Shown: positions 8,239 through 18,159 of the stretch, one piece after another
How the letters are laid out: each line of letters begins with the position of its first letter
Position numbering within the stretch: position 1 is the first letter of the stretch
Assembly (NCBI GenBank): GCA_016280395.1
Contig: JAEEGQ010000008.1
Location: 1-64,000 of the forward strand
DNA from: Lachnospiraceae bacterium
Lineage (GTDB): Bacteria > Bacillota > Clostridia > Lachnospirales > Lachnospiraceae
Reading direction: 5' to 3'
DNA: 64,000 bases
Notes under the pieces: model-generated
Databases searched by the model: none
What the model saw: only the letters and a program-made list of their open reading frames with translations
Told to the model about the DNA's origin: nothing
Translations under genes and position numbers: made by a program

Positions 8239-9976
8239 ATGCTTTCCTGTCGAATCTGTAATGCCCTGTTTCGATCGAGCCTTGCGGAACAAGAAATCTG
8301 CGGACGGGATCTTCGGCTTCTTTCTGCGGAAGGATCTCGCAGCTGACTGAGAGACCGAGGGACTCAAGCCGGTCCGTAAGCTCATTTAAATGCGTTTCGA
8401 AGAGCTTTACGGTATCATCCTCCAGGTAAAACCTTGTCGTGAGGTTTTTTCCTGCGAGATTTAAGTAGATATCGGTCTTTCCGAGGTGTTCCATGTCCAG
8501 ATGCAGCATGACGGACGAGCTTCCGTCGCTTTTTTTGCTGCGGTTCCGCTTGTAAACATAGAGCTCGCCCTGTGTGTAGCTGTCTTTAAGACGGACGGGA
8601 AGCTGGACATAGGGGAAATACCTGTTCAGGATATTCATGAAGTCCAGGTTGTCTTTGAGATTTTCCGCCTGCTTTGAGGCGCTCTCCACAAGTTTTGCGA
8701 GCTCCCCGCTCAGTTCGGGGTGCTTTTCTTTTATGCTTTTTAAGGCTTTGGACAGATTTGTGAGATCTCTTTCGAGCCGTTCGTAGAGATCTTCGAGGTT
8801 TTTGCCTTCCGTGAGCTGTTTCGGTGTAAGCGTCCAGTGGTCAAGGAACTTGTTTCCTGATACGGTTTCGCCGCGTTCTCCGGGAGCGGAAGAGGAATGC
8901 GGGATGGCTGCGTTTTCGGGGGATGCGGTCTGTGAGGACTGCTGTACATCACCGGTTCCCTGCATGTTACCGGAGCCTGAAAGCGCCCCGGCTGCGGTGC
9001 CTTCGGTATTGCCCTGTAAAGCAACGCTATTGCCCGCTTGTGCGGTTCCTGACTGCGCACCGGCTTCATGTGACACTCCCTGTGCCTCGGCACCCTCGGA
9101 AGCTGCCGCTGACGCCTGCAAAGAACCGGAGATTTCGTTGTTTCCTGTGGCAACCGCGCCTTCCGGTGTGGTTTCGGACATAACACCTGCCGGCTGTGAC
9201 TGCGCGCCCGAAACATTCTCTGCGCCTGCTGTATTTTCGGGAACGCTCGCTGTTTCTGCATTTGCCTGTGCAGCAGGTGCTTCCGAACCGGGTTCCTGCG
9301 TTATAACGGTATCGGAAAAAGTAAAGCCGGCTTCCTCAAGCAAAGGCGCAAGTTCCGGAGAGCTGAGCGCTTCCGCGAATTCCGAGAGCTTTGGCATGAG
9401 CTGGTGCTCATAGTGGGCATAGGCCTCGTATTGCGCTATGGAATGCTGATTGACAGGCATGTTGTGGAGACGCATCTTTGCAAGGGCCACAGGGTCTGCG
9501 TCAGGGAACATCTTCATGTCCTTTGCAAGTTTCTGAAGGCTTTCCTGATCTACAGGCAGGAGATTGTCCAGAAGTGTGTTGACCAGCGCTGCGTTTTCTT
9601 CATTGACGGGAAGACCCGCGGCTGTAAGCGCGCGGCCGGCCATTGAGCCTGAAACGGTCTCGTTGCTGCCTGAAAGCAGTTTTATCAGGAGCTGTTCGCT
9701 TGTGGACCGGAGCACTTCAAAATCAGCAGACTGGCCTATTGCAAGGTGTGTGGCTGCCGAAGTGTTTGCGAGGACCGTAGTTCCGTCGTCAAGCTTTAAG
9801 GTGAGCTGCTTTCCGACAAAGTCCGTTATGCGCGCATGGATCTTAGAGCCTTCGGCAAGGAGCTGCTCGCCGGAGGATATCTTTGCGCCGTTAGGGACTT
9901 CCTTACCTTCTGTCTTTGAAAGAGGGGAGGGATGTCTGTCCGAATATTTGGTTGTTATGGATGTGCTTCCGTCCAT
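8237..9976 (-). CDS. Flagellar hook-length control (FliK)-like protein
   Basis: A 579-residue protein with three parts: an N-terminal beta-rich region (about 40-110, with LTLKLDDGTTVLANTS), a long Ala/Gly/Ser/Gln/Glu low-complexity linker (about 230-370), and a C-terminal domain with VMLHLDMEHLGKTDIYLNL and LTDRLESLGLSVSCEILP, which resembles the Flg_hook domain of FliK. Such proteins measure the hook and switch flagellar export. The start is supported by GGAG 6 nt upstream. No other structural flagellar gene is in the window, so it is either a lone member of a dispersed regulon or a FliK-fold protein with another role. The C-terminal call is moderately sure. Confidence 0.7.
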   Translation of the reverse strand: MDGSTSITTKYSDRHPSPLSKTEGKEVPNGAKISSGEQLLAEGSKIHARITDFVGKQLTLKLDDGTTVLANTSAATHLAIGQSADFEVLRSTSEQLLIKLLSGSNETVSGSMAGRALTAAGLPVNEENAALVNTLLDNLLPVDQESLQKLAKDMKMFPDADPVALAKMRLHNMPVNQHSIAQYEAYAHYEHQLMPKLSEFAEALSSPELAPLLEEAGFTFSDTVITQEPGSEAPAAQANAETASVPENTAGAENVSGAQSQPAGVMSETTPEGAVATGNNEISGSLQASAAASEGAEAQGVSHEAGAQSGTAQAGNSVALQGNTEGTAAGALSGSGNMQGTGDVQQSSQTASPENAAIPHSSSAPGERGETVSGNKFLDHWTLTPKQLTEGKNLEDLYERLERDLTNLSKALKSIKEKHPELSGELAKLVESASKQAENLKDNLDFMNILNRYFPYVQLPVRLKDSYTQGELYVYKRNRSKKSDGSSSVMLHLDMEHLGKTDIYLNLAGKNLTTRFYLEDDTVKLFETHLNELTDRLESLGLSVSCEILPQKEAEDPVRRFLVPQGSIETGHYRFDRKA

Positions 9977-10026
9977 TTTTTCTCCGTATCGTGTGCGTGA
10001 TCCTGCCGGAAACGCTGTATTAAGGC

Positions 10027-10045
10027 TAAAACCTGTCAGGTTTTA
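10027..10045. promoter_or_regulatory. Perfect 19-nt palindrome, candidate operator
   Basis: Two 9-nt arms (TAAAACCTG and CAGGTTTTA) around a single T, in the divergent region between the FliK-like gene (start at 9976) and the peptide transporter promoter. Size and symmetry fit a dimeric repressor site. There is no T run, and it is upstream of both starts, so a terminator is unlikely. Confidence 0.45.
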
Positions 10046-10107
10046 TGCGTGTTGTCGGTTTTTCAAGCTGCGGTCTGTATTATTTGATACACATTATCAG
10101 TTTTTGC

Positions 10108-10135
10108 TTGCAATTTAATGTGTTTTCTATATAAT
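10108..10135 (+). promoter_or_regulatory. Promoter of the peptide ABC transporter operon
   Basis: TTGCAA (10108-10113), 16-nt spacer, perfect TATAAT (10130-10135). The expected transcript start near 10142 lies about 40 nt before the binding-protein ATG. Confidence 0.65.
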
Positions 10136-10180
10136 ACATGTATGTGCAGGGGTTTACAATACATTTTAAGGAGTACGTTT

Positions 10181-11692
10181 ATGAAAAAAATTCGATTGAT
10201 GCTGTCATTAGTATTTATCGGCATTTTGAGCTTTGCCTTAACGGCCTGCGGCAAGAAAACGGAATCTGCCGTAACTGTAGGCATTACCGCCGATATTGAC
10301 GGACTCGACCCGCACAAGATCAAATCGGCAGGCACAAGGGAGATAATGTTCAATCTCTATGAAGGCCTTGTAAAGGTAGATGCAAAGGGCAACCTTGTGG
10401 GCGCCGTAGCATCGGATTACAAGATATCGGCCGATTCAAAAACATATACTTTTACACTCAGAAAGGGTGTTAAGTTCAGCAACGGCAAGGAAGTTACGGG
10501 TGATGATGTGGTATATTCACTCAAGAGGCTTGCCGGAAAGCTCGATAATCCCGATCCCGAGGTTGCTGTTGTTGCAGCGATGTCGATAATCAACGGGATC
10601 ACTTCCGAAAAGAACGGCGATGACACAGTCATCACGCTTACGCTTGAAAGCGCCAACACCGAGCTTCTCTGCTACCTTACAGGCGCTATAGTCCCGAAGG
10701 ACTACAAGACCGCAGACGGTCCCGCACCCGGCGTAGGTCCCTTCAAATACGAGTCCTACACTCCTCTGCAGGATCTGACAATTGTACGTAACGGGAATTA
10801 CTATAATCCGGAGCTTCCGCATCTCGATAAGGTCGTATTCAAGATCATGACCGATTCCGAAGCTGCTTTTACACAGGTTCTTGCGGGTTCCATCGACATT
10901 TTCCCGGAGCTTACCGCAGATCAGGTAAATGCGCTCCCTGCGGGCTACAGGGCAGAATCCGGCGGTATGGCGCTTGTACAGGCACTTTTCGTGAATGCAA
11001 ATGTAGTGCCCTTCAGCAACCAGAAGGTGCGCGAGGCGCTTAACTACGCGGTTGACCGTGATTACATCATACAGATGGTAGGCAACGGCAAGGGAACTCC
11101 GGTTTGCAGCGGTGTATTCCCGGGGTTTGCGAAGTATTATGATGCAAGCCTTGAAAGATACTACACAAAGGATGTTGCAAAAGCAAAGGCTCTCCTTGCG
11201 GAAGCAGGCTATCCCGATGGTTTCTCGTTTACCATCACCGTTCCTTCGAACTACAAGTTCCACGTGGATACGGCACAGGTCATCGCGGAGCAACTTAAGG
11301 AAGTTGGCGTTAAGGCGCGTGTTGAGCAGGTTGAATGGGCAACCTGGTACAGCGATGTTTACAAGGGAGAGAAGTACGAAGGTACGATAATCGGCCTTGA
11401 TTCGAACCTTGCGCCCGGGGATATCTTGAGATTCTATCCTTCGACATCAAGCAAGAACTTCATGAATTACAGCAATCCGGAGTTCGACAGGATATATGCC
11501 CTTGCGGCAGCCGAATCCGACGACGCGAAGAAGGTTGATTACTACAAGCAGCTCCAGCAGTACCTTGCAAAGGACGCGGCAGCGGTATTCATCCAGAATC
11601 CCGTTCTTTATGTGGCAATAAGCGACAGACTTGACGGATACACATTCTATCCGCTGTTTGTACAGGATATGTCAACTGTTTACTTTAAGTGA
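10181..11692 (+). CDS. Peptide/oligopeptide ABC transporter substrate-binding lipoprotein (SBP_bac_5)
   Basis: Extracytoplasmic binding lipoprotein of 503 residues for a di- or oligopeptide importer. It has a classical lipoprotein signal (basic start, hydrophobic core, lipobox LTAC, modified Cys22) and family-5 features: DIDGLDPHKI, NLYEGLVKVDAKGNLVGAVASDY near the N-terminus, FTLRKGVKFSNGKEVTGDDVVYS, and VREALNYAVDRD in the middle. The ATG at 10181 is chosen over upstream in-frame codons because AAGGAG lies 7 nt before it and the signal peptide starts there. It heads an operon with an OppB-type permease and a permease-ATPase fusion. The ligand cannot be told from sequence. Confidence 0.92.
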   Translation: MKKIRLMLSLVFIGILSFALTACGKKTESAVTVGITADIDGLDPHKIKSAGTREIMFNLYEGLVKVDAKGNLVGAVASDYKISADSKTYTFTLRKGVKFSNGKEVTGDDVVYSLKRLAGKLDNPDPEVAVVAAMSIINGITSEKNGDDTVITLTLESANTELLCYLTGAIVPKDYKTADGPAPGVGPFKYESYTPLQDLTIVRNGNYYNPELPHLDKVVFKIMTDSEAAFTQVLAGSIDIFPELTADQVNALPAGYRAESGGMALVQALFVNANVVPFSNQKVREALNYAVDRDYIIQMVGNGKGTPVCSGVFPGFAKYYDASLERYYTKDVAKAKALLAEAGYPDGFSFTITVPSNYKFHVDTAQVIAEQLKEVGVKARVEQVEWATWYSDVYKGEKYEGTIIGLDSNLAPGDILRFYPSTSSKNFMNYSNPEFDRIYALAAAESDDAKKVDYYKQLQQYLAKDAAAVFIQNPVLYVAISDRLDGYTFYPLFVQDMSTVYFK

Positions 11693-11750
11693 GAAACAGA
11701 TGATCTCCCGGCCGGCATAAAAACCGGCCGGAAGTAAAGGTCAAAAGCCT

Positions 11751-12683
11751 ATGAAATTCTTTCTCAGGCGCTTTGTGGCGCTGATCTTCACACTGCTTGC
11801 CGTTTCGGTATTATGCTTTGTGGCATTTAAGATAATACCGGGCGACAGCGCAATGTTAAAACTCGGAATGGACGCAGACGACGCAGCGATCGAGGCCCTT
11901 AGGCATTCTATGGGTCTTGATCGCAATGTTTTTGTGCGTTTTGCTGACTGGATCAAAGGGATCGCCGTCGGCGATTTCGGAAGTTCCAGCCAGTATTCGG
12001 TTCCCGTGCTCGACCTGCTTTTGCCGCGCCTTCGCGTGACAACGCTCCTTGCGCTCGAGGCCATTGTCATCATGCTCGTTATAGCCTTCCCGCTGGGCTT
12101 CCTTACCGCAAAGAAGGAAAACGGGTTCTTTGACCGTACGATAAGCTTTCTCGGACAGGTAACGATGGCTATCCCACCGTTTTTCCTCGGAATAGTCCTT
12201 ACTCTTATATTCGGTGTTATCCTTCATCTTTTCGTACCGGGCACCTGCCCGAAATGGGAGGACGGCGCGGGAGAGCTGATGCTCTACCTTATCTGGCCGG
12301 CCATCGCCATTGCGATACCGAAGATATCCATGGTCGTTAAGTTCCTGAGAAGCTCCATATTCCGCGAATACCGCATGGATTATGTGCGGACGGCCCGCAG
12401 CAAGGGCGTGACGGAGAGGAACGTCTTAAGAAGACATGTCTTAAAGAACGCGATGATGCCCGTTATCACCTTTACAGGCATGATGATCGCGGATATCCTT
12501 GCGGGAAGCATAGTTGTCGAGACCGTATTCAATGTTCCGGGAATTGGCAAGAGTCTTATCCTTTCCATCGCAAACCGTGATTTTAACGTTGCGCAGACCA
12601 TAATCCTTTATATCTCGTTCCTGATAATCACCATGAATTTCATCGTAGATGTGCTTTATAAGGCGGTAGATCCGAGAGTATGA
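11751..12683 (+). CDS. Peptide ABC transporter permease, DppB/OppB type
   Basis: Integral membrane permease of 310 residues. It has the usual N-terminal hydrophobic helix (LRRFVALIFTLLAVSVLCF), the IIPGD motif, a periplasmic loop with MGLDRNVFVRF, then five further hydrophobic segments and the EAA-type cytoplasmic loop DYVRTARSKGVTERNVLRRH that contacts the ATPase. The final segment ends [11 protein letters not shown], as is normal for this family. The ATG of the next gene overlaps its stop codon (ATGA), indicating tight coupling. Confidence 0.93.
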   Translation: MKFFLRRFVALIFTLLAVSVLCFVAFKIIPGDSAMLKLGMDADDAAIEALRHSMGLDRNVFVRFADWIKGIAVGDFGSSSQYSVPVLDLLLPRLRVTTLLALEAIVIMLVIAFPLGFLTAKKENGFFDRTISFLGQVTMAIPPFFLGIVLTLIFGVILHLFVPGTCPKWEDGAGELMLYLIWPAIAIAIPKISMVVKFLRSSIFREYRMDYVRTARSKGVTERNVLRRHVLKNAMMPVITFTGMMIADILAGSIVVETVFNVPGIGKSLILSIANRDFNVAQTIILYISFLIITMNFIVDVLYKAVDPRV

Positions 12684-15241
12684 AAAACAGAGTTAAAACC
12701 TTCAACTTCATATTTGGCATGATCCTGATCGCCCTTGTGCTCATCCCTGTGATCATGGGCTTTTTCTGGATGCCTTACGATCCCGCGGCAATGGACATAA
12801 ATGCGAGGAACCAGGCGCCTTCGCTTGCGCACATCTTCGGCACGGATTATTTCGGACGCGATGTGTTCTGCCGTGTGCTGATCGGTGCGAGGATGACCTT
12901 TATGGTGGGTGCGGCGTCGATAGCCATCGGATGCGTCCTCGGAACACTTGTGGGCGCATTTACGGGGTATTTCGGAGGCCCTGTGGATGAAGTGGTCATG
13001 CGTATAAACGACGCGCTCGCTTCTATCCCCAGTGTGCTCCTTGCCCTTGTTCTCGTGGGTGTTGTCGGATCGAACAGGTACCTTGTCATCGTTACGCTCG
13101 GTATCGTGTTCACGCCGAGCTTTGCCCGTGTTGCGAGGGGCGAGTTCATGAAGGGGCGCGACATGGACTATGTGAAGAACGCAAAGCTCATGGGCGCGGG
13201 ACCTTTCCGCTTAATGTTCGTTCATATACTGCCAAATACAGCGGCGATCATGATATCCTCGATAGCCATCGGCTTTAACAACGCCGTTCTTGCGGAGGCG
13301 GGACTTTCTTACCTCGGCATAGGCGCGCAGCCGTCGGATGTTTCGCTTGGGCGGATGCTCGCGGAAGCCCAGGGTTACCTGTTTACGGCACCGTGGTTTG
13401 CGCTTGCGCCGGGACTTACGATAGTCATAACGGTCCTCGGATTTGCCCTTGTAAGCGATGTTTTCGGCAGCTCATCCGCAAGAGTGCGCGGAGTTTCTAA
13501 CAAGCGCAGGCTCAGCAAGCTGATAGAAGAGCAGGCGGCCAAGGAAAAACGCGAGGATGCTGCAAATGAGCTCAGGGGCGAGCTTGTAAGGCGCACGGTC
13601 ACGAATGAATACGAAACACCCGCAGTCACCCGCAAAGAGGCGCTGCGAAAGGATATAGTCACTGCGAACACACTTCTTGAAGTGGATAAGCTTTCTGTCG
13701 GGTTCTATGAGAACGGCGCATGGGAGCGGATCGTTAAGGGAGTCTCATTTACGGTGAGAAAAGGTGAGATAGTCGGCATTGTCGGCGAGTCGGGCTCGGG
13801 AAAGAGCATGACCGCGCTTGCTGTCATGGGCCTGCTTAAACAGAACGGCCATATCACCTCGGGAAGCATTGTTTTTGACGGGAATGAGCTGACAAAGCTT
13901 TCTGCAGCTGAATACAGGGCTATCCGCGGCGCGAAGATGTCCATGGTCTTCCAGGAACCGATGACTTCGCTCAATCCTGTCGTAAAGATAGGCAGGCAGG
14001 TGGAAGAGCTTATCAATATCCACGGACTTCCGGGCAGCGGCGTATATGCCGACAAGAGAGTGAGCAAAGAGCTTGTGTGCGCAACGCTCGGAGAATGTGG
14101 GCTTAAGGAACCGGAATCCCTTTATGACATGTATCCGCACCAGCTGTCCGGCGGAATGCGGCAGCGCGTGATGCTTGCGATGGCCATGATATGCGGGCCG
14201 AAGCTCCTTATTGCCGATGAACCCACAACGGCACTTGATGTTACGACACAGGCCAAGATACTGAAGCTCATCAGGAAGATGAACGAGTCTTACGGGACGG
14301 CAGTCATCTTTATATCGCACGATCTTCGTATAATCCGGAAGCTCTGCGACCGTGTTGTTGTGATGAAAAACGGCGAGATAGTCGAAAAGGGTACTGTTGA
14401 AGAAGTTTTCGAACATCCGCTTGCCGTATATACAAAGAAGCTCATAGCGGCTGCGCCCGAGAACTTAAGCCTTGTGAAACCGAAGGTCTTTACGGAGGAG
14501 AGGAGGCTTTTGAGGGTACAGGATCTTAACGTCTGGTATCCGTCAAACAGCGGAAGGCTGTTTGCGAAGAAGACGAAGAAGATGGTGGTCAAGAACGCGA
14601 ACCTTGAGATCCGCGAGGGTGAGATACTCGGTCTTGTGGGAGAATCGGGATGCGGCAAATCCACGCTTGCCAAAGCGGTTTCAAAACTGCTGAAGACAAA
14701 GAGCGGAAAGGTCAAGCTGAACGATACGGACATCAGGATGGTCTTCCAGGATCCCTTCGACAGCCTGAATCCCGCAAAGAAGGTGGGCTGGCTGCTGAAA
14801 GAGCCTTTGAGGCTCAGCAGGCGTTTCGGACGTAAAGAGATGGAAAAGCAGGTAGACGACATCCTGACAAAGGTTGAACTGCCTGTGAGATACAAGGACA
14901 GATATCCTTCGGAGCTGTCGGGAGGCGAGCGCCAGCGCGTGGCCATCGCAATGGCACTTATCCTAAAGAGCAGGCTCATCATACTTGACGAGCCGGTGTC
15001 CGCGCTTGATGTTACCGTGCAGGAGCAGATCCTGAAGCTTCTTGTAAAGCTTCGCGACGAGTACAACCTGAGTTACCTGTTCATTTCACACGATATGCAG
15101 GTGGTAAGGCGTATCTGCGACAACGTGGCCGTAATGTACAAGGGTGAGATCGTAGAGTATGCGACTCCCGAAGAGATATTCAGCTCCCCGAAGCAGGAGT
15201 ACACGAAAAAACTTATAAATGCAGCAGAGATCAACATCTGA
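12680..15241 (+). CDS. Fused peptide ABC transporter: DppC-type permease + DppD-type ATPase + DppF-type ATPase
   Basis: A single uninterrupted 853-residue frame carries three transporter parts. Residues 1-265 are a DppC permease ([21 protein letters not shown] loop [23 protein letters not shown]). A charged linker (about 270-330) leads to a first ATPase with Walker A GESGSGKS (369-376), LSGGMRQRV and [13 protein letters not shown] second ATPase follows with Walker A GESGCGKS (654-661), [10 protein letters not shown] and [11 protein letters not shown]. Its stretch between Walker A and the Q-loop is short. With one permease and one binding protein encoded separately, a full importer could assemble from three gene products. 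No frame break is seen between domains. Confidence 0.93.
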   Translation: MKNRVKTFNFIFGMILIALVLIPVIMGFFWMPYDPAAMDINARNQAPSLAHIFGTDYFGRDVFCRVLIGARMTFMVGAASIAIGCVLGTLVGAFTGYFGGPVDEVVMRINDALASIPSVLLALVLVGVVGSNRYLVIVTLGIVFTPSFARVARGEFMKGRDMDYVKNAKLMGAGPFRLMFVHILPNTAAIMISSIAIGFNNAVLAEAGLSYLGIGAQPSDVSLGRMLAEAQGYLFTAPWFALAPGLTIVITVLGFALVSDVFGSSSARVRGVSNKRRLSKLIEEQAAKEKREDAANELRGELVRRTVTNEYETPAVTRKEALRKDIVTANTLLEVDKLSVGFYENGAWERIVKGVSFTVRKGEIVGIVGESGSGKSMTALAVMGLLKQNGHITSGSIVFDGNELTKLSAAEYRAIRGAKMSMVFQEPMTSLNPVVKIGRQVEELINIHGLPGSGVYADKRVSKELVCATLGECGLKEPESLYDMYPHQLSGGMRQRVMLAMAMICGPKLLIADEPTTALDVTTQAKILKLIRKMNESYGTAVIFISHDLRIIRKLCDRVVVMKNGEIVEKGTVEEVFEHPLAVYTKKLIAAAPENLSLVKPKVFTEERRLLRVQDLNVWYPSNSGRLFAKKTKKMVVKNANLEIREGEILGLVGESGCGKSTLAKAVSKLLKTKSGKVKLNDTDIRMVFQDPFDSLNPAKKVGWLLKEPLRLSRRFGRKEMEKQVDDILTKVELPVRYKDRYPSELSGGERQRVAIAMALILKSRLIILDEPVSALDVTVQEQILKLLVKLRDEYNLSYLFISHDMQVVRRICDNVAVMYKGEIVEYATPEEIFSSPKQEYTKKLINAAEINI

Positions 15242-15248
15242 GATGTGC

Positions 15249-15291
15249 AAAAGGCTGCCGCCGTGACGTTTCACGGCGGCAGCCTTTTTTT
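15249..15291 (+). terminator. Strong intrinsic terminator of the peptide transporter operon
   Basis: An 18-bp perfect stem (15249-15266 with 15271-15288) and CGTT loop ending in a seven-T run. It begins 8 bp after the stop of the fused transporter gene. Confidence 0.95.
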
Positions 15292-15300
15292 AGCCGGCGG

Positions 15301-15375
15301 TGAGTCAGCGGGGTCGTTTCTCGGTGACTCATTAGTGACCGGAATGAGTCACCGGGAAACGACCCCACTGACTCA
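15301..15375. repeat. Large near-perfect inverted repeat (33-bp arms)
   Basis: Arms at 15301-15333 and 15343-15375 are complementary except at two positions and enclose a 9-nt loop. Each arm begins or ends with the 7-mer TGAGTCA or TGACTCA, so the unit holds four copies of this short palindromic motif. It lies between the transporter terminator and the secA promoter, has no coding capacity and no T run. Confidence 0.85.
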
Positions 15376-15392
15376 TTAGTTTAGGAAAGTGC

Positions 15393-15421
15393 TTGCGGTT
15401 TTGTTTGAATAATGGTAAAAT
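15393..15421 (+). promoter_or_regulatory. Promoter of secA
   Basis: TTGCGG (15393-15398), 17-nt spacer, TAAAAT (15416-15421). The predicted start near 15428 is about 35 nt before the secA ATG. Confidence 0.6.
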
Positions 15422-15463
15422 CAATAGAAAGGTGAAATTTTAGCATTAGAGGTATGTTTGAAA

Positions 15464-18034
15464 ATGAGTATTTGGACTAAGCTGTTCGGAACGCACAGCG
15501 AACATGAAATAAAGCGCATTAAGCCTATTGTTGACCAGATCAATGCACTTGAGCCGAAGTTTAAGGAGTACAACGACCTGCAGCTTGCCGAGATGACAAA
15601 TGAGTTCAAGGGCAGGCTCGCAAACGGCGAGACACTGGACGATCTTCTTCCCGAAGCCTATGCGGTAGTAAGGGAAGCTGCTGTGAGGACACTTGGGCAG
15701 CGTGCATTTGATGTACAGCTTCTGGGTGCGATAATCCTGCATCAGGGACGAATCGCGGAAATGAAGACAGGTGAAGGAAAGACACTTACATCTGTTTTCC
15801 CTGTTTACCTGAACGCGCTCGAAGGACAGGGCGTGCATGTTGTCACCGTCAACGATTACCTTGCAAAGCGTGACTCGGAATGGATGGGACAGGTGTACAG
15901 GAGCCTCGGAATGTCGGTAGGCTGTATCCTGAACAGTCTCGACAGCGACGAAAGACGCGAGGCTTACGCGTGCGACATTACATACGGCACCAACAACGAA
16001 TTCGGTTTTGATTATCTTCGTGACAATATGGTGGTCTACAAAGACAAGCTCGTTATGCGCGGTCTGCACTTTGCCATCATCGACGAAGTGGACTCCATCC
16101 TCATCGATGAAGCCCGTACACCGCTCATCATTTCCGGTCAGAGCGGCAAATCCACAAAGCTCTACGAGGTCTGCGACATCCTTGCAAGGCAGCTCAAACG
16201 CGGTGAAGCCAAGGAGCTCAGCAAGATGGATATCCTCATGAACGAGGATGCCCAGGAAACAGGCGACTTTATCGTAAACGAAAAGGACAAGAACGTAAGC
16301 CTTACCGAAGAAGGCGTAAAGCGTGTAGAGCAGTTCTTCAATATCGACAACTTCTCGGATCCCGAAAACCTGGAGATCCAGCACAATATCATCACAGCGC
16401 TCCGCGCGAATTATCTCATGTTCAAGGATAAAGACTACGTTGTAAAGGACGACGAGATCATTATCGTTGACGACTTTACCGGACGTCTTATGCCGGGCCG
16501 CCGCTATTCGGACGGTCTGCACCAGGCCATCGAGGCGAAGGAACATGTAAAGGTCAAGCGTGAGAGCAAGACTCTTGCTACTATCACTTTCCAGAATTAT
16601 TTCAACAAATACGATAAAAAAGCCGGCATGACAGGTACCGCTCTTACAGAAGAGCAGGAATTCCGTGATATCTACGGGATGGACGTTATCGAAGTGCCCA
16701 CAAACAAGCCTATAGCGCGTATCGATTATGATGATGCCGTTTACGCGACACACAGGGAAAAGCTCAATGCCATCGTTGCGGAGATAAAGCGCGCACATGC
16801 CACAGGGCAGCCTATCCTCGTAGGTACGATCACCATCGAGGCATCGGAAGAGCTCAGCAATCTGTTAAAGAAAAACGGTGTACCGGATCATAAGGTCTTA
16901 AACGCAAAGTTCCATGAGCTTGAGGCCGAGATAGTTGCGGAAGCCGGTCAGAGGGGCGCAATTACCATTGCGACCAACATGGCGGGCCGTGGTACCGATA
17001 TCAAGCTGGGGCCGGGCGTTGCAGAGCTTGGCGGATTAAAGATCATAGGTACGGAGCGCCACGAGTCGAGACGTATCGATAATCAGCTGCGCGGCCGTTC
17101 CGGACGACAGGGCGATCCCGGTGAATCACGTTTCTATATCTCGCTTGAAGACGATATCATGCGCCTTTTCGGTTCGGAGCGTATGATGGCTGTGTTCAGG
17201 GCCCTCGGCGTTGAAGAAGGCCAGCAGATCGAGCACAAGATGCTCAGCAATGCCATAGAGCGTGCACAGAAGAAGATAGAGAACAACAACTACGGTATCC
17301 GTAAGAACCTTCTTGAGTATGACCGTGTAAACAACGAGCAGCGTGAGATAATCTACCGCGAGCGCAGAAGAGTCCTTGAAGGCGAGAGCATGCGCGACAC
17401 GATCCTCAAGATGATCTCCGATACGGTTGAAAACCTTGTGAATACCGCTATCGGCGATGAGCAGAGCCCGGATGAATGGAACATGACGGAGCTTAACGAG
17501 CTCCTTGTGCCGGTATTCCCTTTCGCGCCGATAATGCTTACAGAGGACCAGAAGCAAACCTACAAGAGAGCAACCCTTATCCAGCACCTTAAGGAACAGG
17601 CTGTTGAAGTATACGAGTCGAAGGAAGCGGAGTTCCCCGTAAAGGAAACAATGCGTGAGATCGAGCGCATAATCATGCTCAAGGCCATCGACTCCAACTG
17701 GATGAACCATATCGACGATATGGACCAGCTGCGCCAGGGTATCGGTCTTCAGGCATACGGCCAGAAGGATCCCGTTGTTGAGTACAGGATACAGGGCTTT
17801 GATATGTTCGACAACATGATCACAAATGTCCAGGAAGACGTTGTCAAGATGATCATGCATATCAGACTCGAGCAGAAGCTTGAAAGAGAGGAAGTAGCCA
17901 AGGCAACGGGTACAAACCGTGACGACACCGCGGTAAATACGCCGAAAAAGCGCGCAAGCGCAAAGGTTTATCCCAATGATCCGTGTCCCTGCGGTTCGGG
18001 TAAGAAGTACAAACAGTGCTGCGGACGTAAGTGA
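15464..18034 (+). CDS. secA: Preprotein translocase ATPase SecA
   Basis: Motor ATPase that drives secretory proteins through SecYEG at the inner face of the membrane. The 856-residue protein has the full SecA order: nucleotide-binding domain 1 with MKTGEGKT (100-107), the [16 protein letters not shown] segment, [19 protein letters not shown], the preprotein cross-linking region, nucleotide-binding domain 2 with [12 protein letters not shown] and [17 protein letters not shown], a helical scaffold, and a C-terminal zinc tail [13 protein letters not shown]. The ATG at 15464 is preferred over a TTG 6 nt upstream because AGAGG then has about 10 nt spacing. prfB follows after 125 bp. Confidence 0.97.
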   Translation: MSIWTKLFGTHSEHEIKRIKPIVDQINALEPKFKEYNDLQLAEMTNEFKGRLANGETLDDLLPEAYAVVREAAVRTLGQRAFDVQLLGAIILHQGRIAEMKTGEGKTLTSVFPVYLNALEGQGVHVVTVNDYLAKRDSEWMGQVYRSLGMSVGCILNSLDSDERREAYACDITYGTNNEFGFDYLRDNMVVYKDKLVMRGLHFAIIDEVDSILIDEARTPLIISGQSGKSTKLYEVCDILARQLKRGEAKELSKMDILMNEDAQETGDFIVNEKDKNVSLTEEGVKRVEQFFNIDNFSDPENLEIQHNIITALRANYLMFKDKDYVVKDDEIIIVDDFTGRLMPGRRYSDGLHQAIEAKEHVKVKRESKTLATITFQNYFNKYDKKAGMTGTALTEEQEFRDIYGMDVIEVPTNKPIARIDYDDAVYATHREKLNAIVAEIKRAHATGQPILVGTITIEASEELSNLLKKNGVPDHKVLNAKFHELEAEIVAEAGQRGAITIATNMAGRGTDIKLGPGVAELGGLKIIGTERHESRRIDNQLRGRSGRQGDPGESRFYISLEDDIMRLFGSERMMAVFRALGVEEGQQIEHKMLSNAIERAQKKIENNNYGIRKNLLEYDRVNNEQREIIYRERRRVLEGESMRDTILKMISDTVENLVNTAIGDEQSPDEWNMTELNELLVPVFPFAPIMLTEDQKQTYKRATLIQHLKEQAVEVYESKEAEFPVKETMREIERIIMLKAIDSNWMNHIDDMDQLRQGIGLQAYGQKDPVVEYRIQGFDMFDNMITNVQEDVVKMIMHIRLEQKLEREEVAKATGTNRDDTAVNTPKKRASAKVYPNDPCPCGSGKKYKQCCGRK

Positions 18035-18159
18035 AGGCCGCTGTCCCGAAAGCTTAAGCCGCCGTAACGACGGCCGGGCAGTAAGAAAGAGACAGGCATG
18101 CAAGATGCCCGGCTCACGGCAGCCGGCAACACTAAAACCCGAAATGGAGCAGAAACACT

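Noticed and set aside
15446-16798. 450-codon open frame antisense to secA
   Set aside because: It mirrors the codon pattern of secA, has no ribosome site or recognisable motif, and its DNA is fully explained by SecA.
17126-18103. 325-codon open frame antisense to the secA 3' end
   Set aside because: Same reason: a shadow of a conserved gene with no independent support.
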